Source: Neckera pumila (taxonomy: Eukaryota > Streptophyta > Bryopsida > Hypnales > Neckeraceae). Taken from it: a stretch of 64,000 nt of DNA. Under the pieces are notes generated by a model, which was not told the origin of the DNA, searched no databases, and worked only from the letters and a program-made list of their open reading frames with translations. The stretch covers positions 10,480,501-10,544,500 of the forward strand of contig OZ018412.1 of NCBI GenBank assembly GCA_963969595.1, given 5' to 3'. Position numbers and translations under genes: made by a program. Shown piece by piece: positions 11,388-20,880 of this stretch (position 1 is its first letter; every line of letters begins with the position of its first letter).

Positions 11388-12221
11388 CCCCCAAAAGCCC
11401 ATTGTCCCTTCTGGGAACAAATGGGATTTTGGACCGGTACCTACGGATTAAATTTTGTTGTGATTTTCCGAAACTCTTTTTGAAGATAGAAAACTGCTAA
11501 GGGAATATAATTTTTTTTCAATTGGTGGCCGGGGAAAAAGTGCAGCAAAATGCAATCTTTTTTTTTTTCATTTTTTTTCTTATAGATTATATTTTTGTAT
11601 ATATGAGAAAGTTATGGATAATCTTGTTTTTTGGGCACTTAGAGCATCTTCCTGGAAAAAGTAACTTGTAGGATTCATTTTTGAATGCAATTTTTGCAAT
11701 TTTTCAAAAAGAAAGTTCTATAAGGTTTAGTTTTTTTGCTAGAACAATCTCACCATTGGGATTAGTGCTTTTTAGTTCTATATAAAAGATATTAATATTT
11801 TAGATTTTCCTTCTATCTCATACCTACTTCTACCTAACATTTTTTTAATTAATGAAAATTAAAAAAAATTAGATTTTTTTTCTCCTAGATTCTCAACTCA
11901 ATTTTCTATTGTAAAGATTTAAAGCTCAAAACTACTTAGTGTAAAAAATTATAAGTTAAGAATGTTCAAAGTCATAAAATCTAGTCCCTACCACAATGTG
12001 CTGAAAATTTTGTTTTTTTCACTTTAAACGTAGATGTCTTGCAATCTATGTGGTGAAAAATTCTGAAATTTTTTCCACACATTTGTATACTAGTTAGGTA
12101 TAAGATCCTACAATTAGGTGTGCCAAAAAAACATTTTTTAAACTTTTTTACTCTTTGCTATAAAAATGGCAGATTTGGGTGTTTTTTGGCAGAAAAAATG
12201 CCTTGGGCCTTTAGGGGTTAA
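11384..12221 (+). mobile_element. TTAA-flanked type B element
   Basis: 838 bp. It shares its left TTAA (11384-11387) with the preceding type A element. The left end is CCCCCAAAAGCCCATTG and the right end GGGCCTTTAGGGG then TTAA (12218-12221). A subterminal hairpin, TTGTCCC and GGGAACAA, lies within 40 bp of the left end. No coding capacity. Confidence 0.75.
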
Positions 12222-12483
12222 TGTGATTGGAAGTGAATTTGGAAGCTTGACCACAAATGTAACATGGACTATATCACGGTGGGAGGTCTTGACAACATTT
12301 ATTACTCTCTTGCAATTTTGGGTGCCTTCACCGTGGCACAATGGCAATGCTCTTAGAAGATATCTAAGTTAGAATCATGTCATATAAAAATACGTCAAGA
12401 AACACCCTAAAGAAATATTTAAAAGAATAAAAACATTGTCCTACCAATTATCCTTTCTTTCTATCTTCCTATGCTACTTAATA
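12222..12483. other. Intergenic spacer
   Basis: No feature recognised. Confidence 0.3.
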
Positions 12484-13057
12484 TTCCCTCTGTTTTGGAA
12501 TGATTTTCCATCTTTCCAAAAATAGATGTCCAGAAATGATTGTCCACTACTTCAAATTTAGTTCTATGAAGATGCAATTCATGAAATAGTTAGTATGTCA
12601 CAATAAGAGTTTTAGTTAGACAAAGACACAATTCATGAAATAGTCAATGTCAAATCTGCAAAGATACAATTCATAAAATAGTCAGTTTAGTTACATAAGC
12701 TGATTACAATAAGCTGCTCAAGAAAAATCTAATTGTGAAGATAATTGTAAACTATCTTCACAAAATCTTCACATGGTACAAAGACAAGATGGAAAGTAAT
12801 GTATTGCTATGCTCAGTATTCATTTTTGGTGGGAAATTGTAAGGAAGCGGGTGCTTTATCATATGAACTTGCAGCCTCAACTTTCCCGCTTTAAGTAATT
12901 AATGCTTTAAACTTAATATTGTCATTTTTGTAAACAACTGAGTAAAAGAAGAGTTAATCTACATATTTGCATTCATTACTTTACCAAATTCTCAAATTTT
13001 GCCTTAATCTTGAGAATTTTTTTTCTCCATGGGACAATCATTTCGGAACAAAGGGAG
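12484..13057. mobile_element. Stowaway-like MITE, TA duplication
   Basis: 574 bp between TA dinucleotides (12482-12483 and 13058-13059). The left end is TTCCCTCTGTTTTGGAATGA and the right end TCATTTCGGAACAAAGGGAG, matching the CTCCCTCCGT-type Stowaway/mariner terminus. The interior holds direct repeats of CAATTCATGAAATAGT and variants (about 12570-12690). It is noncoding. Confidence 0.75.
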
Positions 13058-13177
13058 TATTCAACCTTTGTCAAGCACATGAAAGGAAAAATGTGATAGA
13101 TGGAGATAAATAAAGTGATTCATTAATTAACCCTAGAAGGATGAAACCCTATTACTAAGTTAGTCAATAAAACATTA

Positions 13178-13688
13178 TTCCTTTTGTCCCAAAATGATCT
13201 TCATATTGTACTATGTGATGGTTCAAATTGATCAAATTTGGTTTTTGATTGCTATTTAGGACCAACAAATTAAACAACTCCAAGTGGTAGTTCTCCCTCC
13301 ATCTATGCAATCATCAATCAAAAGATAAATGAAATGACTAAAGGAGTCAATTAACAGTGTGCATCCTTGTTTTTTGCATCTCTTTGAATATTGCCCGATT
13401 GAAGGAAATGAAGCTTTAGTGGGCAAAACAAAAGACTAAACATGGTCTTGGACATATACTACTATTAATTGACCAGTGGTGCTCCTTGAAAATGCCCAAA
13501 AAATTCTACTTTTCAATATTCCAAAACTACACTTCGAAAAGGGTTCCAAAACTCAAATTTCTAGAATGCTAAGAGTGCACCAAACTCTACTTACAATGCA
13601 AAATTGATTTTTAAAATGTTATTTTTAGCCTTAATCTAGATCATTTTGTCCAATGAGAAAAAGATCATTTTAGGACACAAGCCTGTAG
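13178..13688. mobile_element. Degenerate Stowaway-like MITE
   Basis: Left end TTCCTTTTGTCCCAAAATGA after TA. The right side AGATCATTTTAGGACACAAG is the imperfect reverse complement. The ends are less similar than in the preceding element, so the right boundary is approximate. Confidence 0.55.
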
Positions 13689-14050
13689 TATCATAATATT
13701 GAATGAATGAGTGCATTCTTCATTTCTATAATTTCTATGAACGTCATTCATTAAATATTTTTAGTCTTCAATGTCTTAACTAGGATAGAATTAGTCTACC
13801 ATAACCAAATCCAAAGCTTTTAGTTTACTTTATCCTTTTATATCCTTCATAATTATCATGCCTTAATAATATCATGAGAACTACAAGTTTTCTTCATATT
13901 CTTATTTTTTTGCTTTTCTTTTTTAATAAAGGATGGAGGTCATTGACCTCTCTATTTGGATTAGGAATGGAGTTTTGGAGATATGGTGTGTGAACCTTCA
14001 AAGGTTGCAACTTCTATATTATGTGAATTATATGAATCATGTGAATGGAG
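13689..14050. other. AT-rich DNA upstream of the TPR gene leader
   Basis: No feature recognised. Confidence 0.3.
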
Positions 14051-15263
14051 TGATGGGGAGTGAATGAACTGAATCGGTGATAATTGCAGCGTCCCAGCCG
14101 GTTCCATCCATCCGTCCCGTTCACGGCACCTCAAATCTCATCCATCCACATCCCCGATGTTCATCCTCTGACCCTTTCACTGCAGCCGCGGCATCAGCAG
14201 TTCAGCACCTTCGTCATGCCGCAGCGACGAATCCCCACGAATCTCACGCATCCAGAAGGAATCCAGCCTAATCTGGATCACTTGTCTTTACAGTGCGCAT
14301 CACACCCACAACTGAATTTCAGTTTCACGCGTACGGTAGTCGCATCCAACTGCAGTTAGGAAAAAAAAAATTTAGAAAGTGATTAGAGTTGGACTTCGTC
14401 TGCTTTAGGGCTCTCTTGCTACCCAACGAGGCAACGATGGTAGAGTGTGAGGTGGGAGAGGAGAGAGGACGACGAGAGGACGAGGACGTTGAAAAGGCTT
14501 TGTCGTGGTGCGCAGATTTTTACAAGATTTTTACAATTTCGTGGGTCGGGGTCTAGGAGTCTCAGCTTACTGAACTTGCACTTCAGTTGCACTCCGGCGG
14601 GACTGCGGGAGCCTGCCCAGTCAGAATCTTTCGTGACCGTCCCCGGCCCACACCCCAGCTGTCGCGTGCAGCGTTTCGCACCTCCCGTTCTCTGCTTCTT
14701 GTCGCTTTCTGACGGGGAAATTCATGGTCTTTTCCCTGCTTTTTACATTCCACTCGCACTAAATTCTGCACCCCAACAGCCCTTGGTTTTCTCTCCTCCG
14801 TCCTTCGCTTCCGTCCGAGACTACCACTGTAGTAGCAGCAGCATTAGCGGCGGCCTAGGCAACGTTTGAAGGGGCGTTTTCTGTTTGTACTCTATTTTAC
14901 CTGATGCGGGCATGGGCAACGTCTTTAGTGCCCTTCCAATTGCGCAACCCATGTTGTAGATGCATCTTTCGAACTGGACATCCGTTGACGTCTTTTTCCT
15001 CTCTCGTCTTCTTAACCTTCGAGCGATTCCTAATTTTTTGAGGACCTAGTTTTGGAGGAGGAAGCGGCGTTTTCTGGTGGGAAGAAATTGAAGCCTGTGA
15101 AGAGAGTAGGAGCGAATGGGGGAGATATGAAGAACGCTCTGACTTGTGTCGTTGTGGTTACAAGGGCTACTAGGTTCTGGTTCTGGTAAGTGTTTGATTG
15201 GAAGAATCCAGGTTGTGAGATTCGACGTTCCTTGCGTTCGTAATTTGAGAGCTTGCGTTGTGA
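14051..15263 (+). promoter_or_regulatory. GC-rich 5' flank and leader of the TPR gene
   Basis: Composition changes from AT-rich to GC-rich near 14080 and stays so into the coding sequence, suggesting promoter and 5' leader. A 140-codon ORF (14447-14869) has Pro/Ser-rich low-information sequence and is more likely leader than gene. CTGGTTCTG followed by GTAAGTG at 15183-15189 is a donor-like site, but no acceptor was found before the start codon. No TATA box was identified, so the transcription start is unknown. Confidence 0.4.
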
Positions 15264-17546
15264 ATGATTGTGGTTTCGTCCAAGCCGCCTCTCGCCATGG
15301 CCGCCAAAAGCTCCCTGCAAGCGCCGCTCTCGTTGGAGATTATCCCGGACGAGGGGCGTTCGATTCTGCGTCGCCAGGGCTCGCTCACCCCGGGTAGCAG
15401 TTCCCCGAAAGTGGACTGGCGAGCCAGCGGTGGTAGTAGGAGCACCATCCGTCGCGCACAATCGGTGGGCTCCGCGTTGTCGGAGTTTCTGGGCAGTCGA
15501 AAACCGTTCGAAGAGAACGGCGCAATGCGGAGGTCCGGCAGTCGCGGCTGCCTGGACAGCTTAGAAGTCAGCAGCAATGCCCGAGCTTCCATGGACGGTG
15601 ACGACGGGTGGTCGGAGCGGTTCGAGGAGGATCGCGAATGGAATTTCGCAACGCTTGATAACACGCTGCGTCCCGGAGGTATGTTGCACCGGGATACGTT
15701 CCCGCCGCCTCCGTTTCTGTCACAGGAATGGCAAAGCTTCGGCAAGTCCAAGGGGGACTCTTTTCGTCTCCCGCGCGGGGGCACGCAGCTCAAAAGAACG
15801 GCTTCGACAGGGGGTCACAAGGTGACCATCCCGAAGAAATCGATCGTGCTGGAGCAAGCGCAGGAGTCTTTCGATTCATTGAAAGATCGTCTGGAGTCAT
15901 CGTTGCGGATGCAACCGGAGTGCTCGTACACGCCCAATGCGGTTGTGCCGTTGCCGCTGCCGCAAGTCCCCGTTGACAAGGACGAGGGTGTTCTCGGATT
16001 AGCCAAAGACGTGGGCGGGTTGAAGCTCTCAGCACTCCCCCGAAGCTTGAAGCGGCGGAAGCACAAGGAGCGCGCGCGAGGCTCCTGCGCCATGTCGAAT
16101 GCGTTCACGGCATTTGTGTTCATTATCAAGAGCATGCACGGGCACGCGCTGGAAATGCAAGAGGATTACGTTATGCAGCTCGTGACGCCAATGCAACGCG
16201 ATATGGACTTGTCGTTCGCGTGGCTGTTCCAGCAAGTGTTCGCGTCAACGCCGGAGTACATGCTCTCGGTTATGACACTTCTTGCGGATTTCACCGTGCA
16301 CGCTTTGGGCGCCGACTTGGCTCTCGCCGCGGCTACCGCCATGGCCAGCCCATGCCCCCCACAGTCTGCGACAACGATTGTGAAAGAAGGTGTGGCCGCA
16401 GGGCTTCGCAAGGAGCTCAACCGACGCAACAAGGGCGTCGCGCTCCCTGCGAAACAGGAAAATCTCCACAGAACCTCCAGTGATATGCTTTCCGAGATTC
16501 GAATTGACTTGGATGATGTCAAGATGTCGTCCTCGGAAGAGCTGGTGATGAATGAGTTGTTGGCAGAGGCTATGAAGGAGATGGAAGCAAACGCGGGATG
16601 GCAACCTTTGCCTGTCTTCGAGAGAGACGAGGGGAAGAAGCTGGTGGCGCCGGTGCAAGTCACTATTAGCCCGGAGAACTATACGTGTTTCGACAGAACA
16701 GAGCTGGAGTACCAACATGCCATCAGCTCCCAGCCGGCGAATGTCATGCTTCTCTCGAACTACGCACAGTTTCTCTACGTCGTCCGCCACGACAACAACA
16801 GGTGACAACCATTTCGCAAAGCTTCATTTCTTGCTATGTGATGGATTGTGACTCAGCTTTGTGCGACTCCCTCTCTGTCGTAGTTTCCATTTCTCACTTT
16901 TCTTTTTGTCTTCTCTTCATCACTACTCTCTGGTTTCACACTTTCAGAGTCATCTTTATCTTAGATTTTGACAATTATCTTCTCTTGCACATCGCGGTTA
17001 CAATTGTAATATTAGTTGCAGTTATTGTCTTCATGGCCAAGTTTTCACACGAAAATCGGACTTCCTTTAAATGCATTCTGATCTTTCTGATTTTCTTGAA
17101 TTTCTCATGATGGATATTTCTGATGAATCCTTCTGATGTCGTGAATGTTCTGGTTTTGGCTGTTTCGTGAGCGCCACCTCCATGTTTTGTCTTTGTCTTG
17201 AAGCTTCTTATCTTCTGGAAGAATGTTTTCGATTAAAGCAATGATAAATTTTGCTCACAGTCATTGATGTTGTGTGTATGTGTGTGACCGATATTTCAGG
17301 GCGGAAGAGTACTTCCACCGTGCCATCCGAGCCGACCCCGCGGACCAGGAAGTGCTGGGCCGATTCGCGACGTTCTTATGGCTGGCGCGTGGTGACAACG
17401 AGACGGCTGAACGAGCGTTCCGTGCCGCAGCAGCTCTAGATCCCACGAACCCTTACCACGCGGGGGAGTATTCGCATTTCCTCTGGCACTCGGAGGATTC
17501 TCGATACTCCAAGTGCTCTGCTACCTGCTTCGTGGGGAATTCATGA
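15264..17546 (+). CDS. Plant TPR-like superfamily protein
   Basis: Two exons, 15264-16801 and 17300-17546, join in frame (donor AACAACAG|GTGACA, acceptor ATATTTCAG|GGCG) to give 594 residues. The start may instead be residue 12 (ATG at 15297), which has the better context GCCATGG. Residues about 30-115 are Ser/Arg-rich with phosphosite-like RRQGS and RRAQS. A basic cluster SLKRRKHKERARG lies at 261-273. A conserved block at about 278-350 (AFTAFVFIIKS, SFAWLFQQVFASTPEYML, ADFTVHAL) resembles plant TPR-like proteins of the Arabidopsis AT1G07280/AT2G29670 group. Residues about 478-575 carry two or three TPR units (ANVMLLSNYAQFLYVVRHD, AEEYFHRAIRADP, AERAFRAAAALDP). The molecular function of this group is not established; the repeats suggest protein binding. 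The C-terminus is short and may be truncated. Confidence 0.85.
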
Positions 17547-18288
17547 TATGTAGTAAAGCATGAGAGCCGATTCATGTGTAAAATTTTACCTTGCACCGAA
17601 CCCCTTTTGCAAATCAAAATGGTTTGGAATGAGCAGTTCTGGGATGTAAGTTATGCTAGTTGTAGTTTTTGCTGTCATACGGTGGCGACCCCTCAAGGAA
17701 TGGGTTTTTGGTGTGACCCACAATTTTGAAACGAGTGTATAAAACCGATGTGTAGACTAGGTAGGGAGGTGGGTGAGGGATCGGGAGTAGTAATTATTGC
17801 GCTTGTACCAAAAAATGTAGTAATTGAAAATAATGGAGGCGATGGAATAGCGGCTCCGTCATAATCGGAGTGTTCGAATTTCACTATGCCTTGTGCCTGC
17901 GTGTGATCGATTCTCTATTGCGAGTGGATAATCCTCCGGAAATTTTGGTTTGGTTTCTGAGTAAACTTGTTACGTACATTCCATTCCACTCCGTAAGAGT
18001 GAACCGCTGTTATGCTTCATGAACTTCGACAGTGAGTTATGCATCATGAGTATTAACATTGCATCGGTTACGCTGCATCAGCATTAATAGTAGATAATCT
18101 CTTTTCACTTCTCACTTCTATCTCGACACTCCGTCAAGAACACAACTACAAGACTAACATACTGAAAAACCACGCTTTGAAAAGCAGTTGACGCTATATT
18201 TCGTCTCAGCAATTCCCCAGGCTTTTGGTAAGGAACTACTGTAGTGCGCACAATGCGTCATGGGAACAAGGACTGACAACTTGGAATA
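17547..18288. other. 3' flank of TPR gene and intergenic DNA
   Basis: Presumed 3' untranslated and intergenic sequence between two convergent genes. A tRNA-like fold near 17848-17886 was examined and rejected. Confidence 0.4.
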
Positions 18289-18666
18289 CTACCCTCGCGT
18301 CTGATACTTGTTTCCACAGAACACGCACAGTTTGGAATACAATGCGATTCTAAACTCACAACTGCATAAAAATCCCGCAATGCACTCAAAATTTGCGGTA
18401 CAACATTCGTAGCAGAAGCTTAGCACCTTGTCATAGTTCACTAGTTCCTCACCCTCCACACAACTAATTGATTCGAAAACTGTTGCAAATGTGCCTCTTG
18501 TGAGCCCGATCTGGCCGGGAGTGGGCATAGCAGCGTGTACAAAGAGCACTGACATCCGCATCGTAGCACCATGTGACCCCAACAATCCGGTGCAAAGATT
18601 GGTACAGGCTTGTAGCAGAAACGCTATCTGCAAGACGACGAAGATAAGCTTGGAGATAGCGAGAGC
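18289..18666 (-). CDS. Candidate Cys-rich secreted protein, 5' end missing
   Basis: An open minus-strand frame with no ATG near its start, so an upstream exon is likely; the 5' end is set just inside an in-frame TGA. It opens with a strong signal-peptide-like segment (KLIFVVLQIAFLLQACTNLC) and continues with about ten cysteines, including SFCYECC, FECIAGFLCSCEF and KLCVFCGN. The composition is protein-like and GC content matches the neighbouring TPR gene, to which it is convergent. No family was recognised. The signal segment and paired cysteines suggest a small disulfide-bonded extracellular protein; that is inference. Confidence 0.38.
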   Translation of the reverse strand, partial: ALAISKLIFVVLQIAFLLQACTNLCTGLLGSHGATMRMSVLFVHAAMPTPGQIGLTRGTFATVFESISCVEGEELVNYDKVLSFCYECCTANFECIAGFLCSCEFRIALYSKLCVFCGNKYQTRG

Positions 18667-18934
18667 GGGGCTTGCTCTACTCCCTCACTGACACGTCTTG
18701 GTCTACTGCAGTGTACTGTACAATCGTTAGGAAATCATGGGTGCATGGAATATTCGTGAAGAGGCCGTTTCGGGTGGTTGAATTGTGACGACCTTGTGAA
18801 ATTTTTATTTTTATTTTTTGTGTGTGGGGGGGGGACTGTGTCCAGAGCTACGTATTGTTTATAAGTTTGTTGGAAATGAGGAATCTAGCCTATTGCTTGA
18901 GTTCAATAAGCTCAATAAGTTAACATACTGCATA
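18667..18934. other. Possible 5' region of the Cys-rich candidate
   Basis: Would contain the missing first exon and promoter if the candidate gene is real. No clear ATG exon with a compatible donor was identified. Confidence 0.25.
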
Positions 18935-19218
18935 AGGGAGGAGGTCCATAAACCGCCCATTGAAGAGCTGAAACCTGAATTTGGGGAGGTGAAGCTTCTT
19001 AAAATATTTTTCAGTAAATTTTCCTTGAAAGACAAATGGACTTGGCATCTAACCCAAGTAGTTTCGTATTTTATGGCCCTTTGTGGAATTAGTTATGAAT
19101 TTTTGAAGTTGAAATGACATAGGACTCTAAAATTAACAAAACAACAACATATACAAATAGAGTACATTTGAGAAGGTGGGTGATTTTAGAGCCTAAGCGC
19201 TTTTAGAACCTCCTACCT
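18935..19218. mobile_element. AGGGAGGAG MITE, TA duplication, copy 1
   Basis: 284 bp between TA (18933-18934) and TA (19219-19220). Left end AGGGAGGAGGTCCATAAACC, right end GAACCTCCTACCT. Related copies: 33964-34100, 37550-37750, 47643-47966, 52963-53087. The TA target and GC-rich short inverted ends suggest a mariner-type nonautonomous family. A 99-codon frame inside has no recognised domain. Confidence 0.7.
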
Positions 19219-20211
19219 TAACCCCCAAAAGAGCATTGTCTCTTCAAGGGACAAATGGGATTTTGGGCAAGTACCTACAAGCTGAATCATTGTCTTGATT
19301 TTTTTAATTTTTTATTAATATAAAAAAGATGATTAACTTCATGGGAATCTATTTTTTTTTTCAATCGGTGCTCAGGAACAAAAGTTATGCCCAAATAAGC
19401 TCAGAACAGGGGAGGGGGGGCAACAAAAACAATTCGCAAAAATTTGATTTTCTTTTTTGAATTTTTTTTCCCAAAGATTATATTTTTTTTAATTTGGAAA
19501 GCTTTAATTCATTTCATTTGGATTTGTTATGAGAAAGGTATGGACAATCTTGTTTTTCGGGCAATTAGAGCATCTTCTTGAAAAAAATAAGTAGTAGGAT
19601 TCATTTTTTAATGTAATTTTCACAATTTTTCAAAAAAAAGTTCCACGTGGTTTATTTTTCTTGCTAAAATAATCTCACCATTGGAATTAATGCGTTTTAA
19701 TTCCATCTTAGAGATATTAATATTTTAGATTTTCCTTCTATATGGTACCTACTTTTACTTAATAATTCTTTAAGGAATAAAAATTAATTTTTTTTAATAT
19801 TTTTTTCCCCTAGAGTCTCAACTCAAGTCTCCACTATAATTATTTAAAGCTCAAAACTCCGTAGTGCAAAAATTTTAAAACTTTGAACTAGTTAAAGTTG
19901 GTAAAGGAATCTATCTTTTGTCTCCAAAAATCCGTTTGAGAAAATTTGAAGTTAAAAATAATCAAAGTCAAAAAATTTAGTGCTGCAATGTGCTAAAGTT
20001 CTTGTTTTTTTTACTTTGAACGCAAATATCTTGCAATCTGTGCCTTGAAAAATATGGAACTTTTTTCCACACATTCTCATACTAGTTGGGTATAAGATCC
20101 TACGGTTAGATGTGAAAAAAAATATTTTCAAAATTTGTAATTCTTTGCTAAAGAAAATGGTAGTTTTAAGTGTTTTTTGGCAAAAATAGGCCTTGGCCCT
20201 TTAGGGGTTAA
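19218..20211 (+). mobile_element. TTAA-flanked type B element
   Basis: 994 bp. Left TTAA (19218-19221) overlaps the end of the preceding MITE; CCCCCAAAAGAGC follows. The right end is CCTTTAGGGG with TTAA (20208-20211). It has the subterminal hairpin TTGTCTC and GGGACAA, plus AAGATCCTACGGTTAGATG at 20094-20112. Confidence 0.75.
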
Positions 20212-20632
20212 TGCACAAATGTGGGTATTGAAAATGCTTGAGTTATGAGAATTAATCCTTAAAGGACATTTTATGTTTGGACTTGGTCAAACTTCATTAG
20301 ATTTCTACATTAAAACACACATTTCAAAATTTTGATATTACTACATTTCATTTCATTTTTTTACAATGGAAAACAATATATCAATATTAATAAGATATTT
20401 AAAGAACTTTCTTTGTAAAAATTAGAATAGTTTTTGAAATGTTTAAAAATAGTATGAATTTTTAATGAAAATGGAAACAATAGTGACAAACATTATGCTG
20501 TAATTGATGTACTCTTTGAGCTCACATCAAGAGGATTTTGATAGAAAAAGCTCAAAAGTGGTGTATTTTGAGCTTTCAAGATGCTATCTTCAAAGTGCCG
20601 TACAAAAACGCTTCTCTCTTCACATGTTTTTG
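20212..20632. other. AT-rich upstream region of the Dof-like gene
   Basis: No ORF or repeat end was recognised. It probably includes distal promoter sequence. Confidence 0.3.
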
Positions 20633-20720
20633 CTTTTGCTTTCATTGTCTTTTTACTTTTACTTTGAAGTGTGACAGTTTTTACTTTTACTTTTGTGTCT
20701 AACATTTTGACTTTTACTTT
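20633..20720 (+). promoter_or_regulatory. Cluster of CTTT/AAAG motifs upstream of Dof-like gene
   Basis: Nine CTTT (AAAG on the other strand) occurrences in 88 bp, largely as ACTTTTACTTTT-like repeats, 160-250 bp upstream of the start codon. AAAG is the core bound by classical Dof proteins, and the downstream gene encodes Dof-like fingers. Autoregulation is a hypothesis; a T-rich simple-sequence origin is the alternative. Confidence 0.35.
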
Positions 20721-20728
20721 TATAATGA

Positions 20729-20738
20729 ATATATATAG
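20729..20738 (+). promoter_or_regulatory. Possible TATA box of the Dof-like gene
   Basis: ATATATATAG about 145 bp before the ATG. In AT-rich DNA this can occur by chance, but the spacing suits a short leader. Confidence 0.35.
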
Positions 20739-20880
20739 AGAGAAAACCTTTATTTTGATCTAAAAATAGTTTCACTAATTTATATTTACTTTAAATTAGG
20801 TACTTACATTACTTTCTTTTCCAAATTGTAAGAATATTTGTAAAATCACCAATCTTTTAAAGATCAAGTTAGTCATCAAC

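Noticed and set aside
14447..14869. 140-codon ORF upstream of the TPR gene
   Set aside because: Low-information Ser/Pro/Arg composition in a GC-rich leader, no domain; treated as 5' leader.
15030..16808. Long minus-strand and other-frame ORFs over the TPR gene
   Set aside because: They are shadows of a GC-rich coding exon. The plus frame alone has conserved domains and consistent splice sites.
17846..17886. tRNA-like sequence (CTCCG-TCATAAT-CGGAG stem, then GTTCGAATTTC)
   Set aside because: There is no D arm, the T stem has mismatches and the acceptor ends do not pair over seven bases; the whole is too short.
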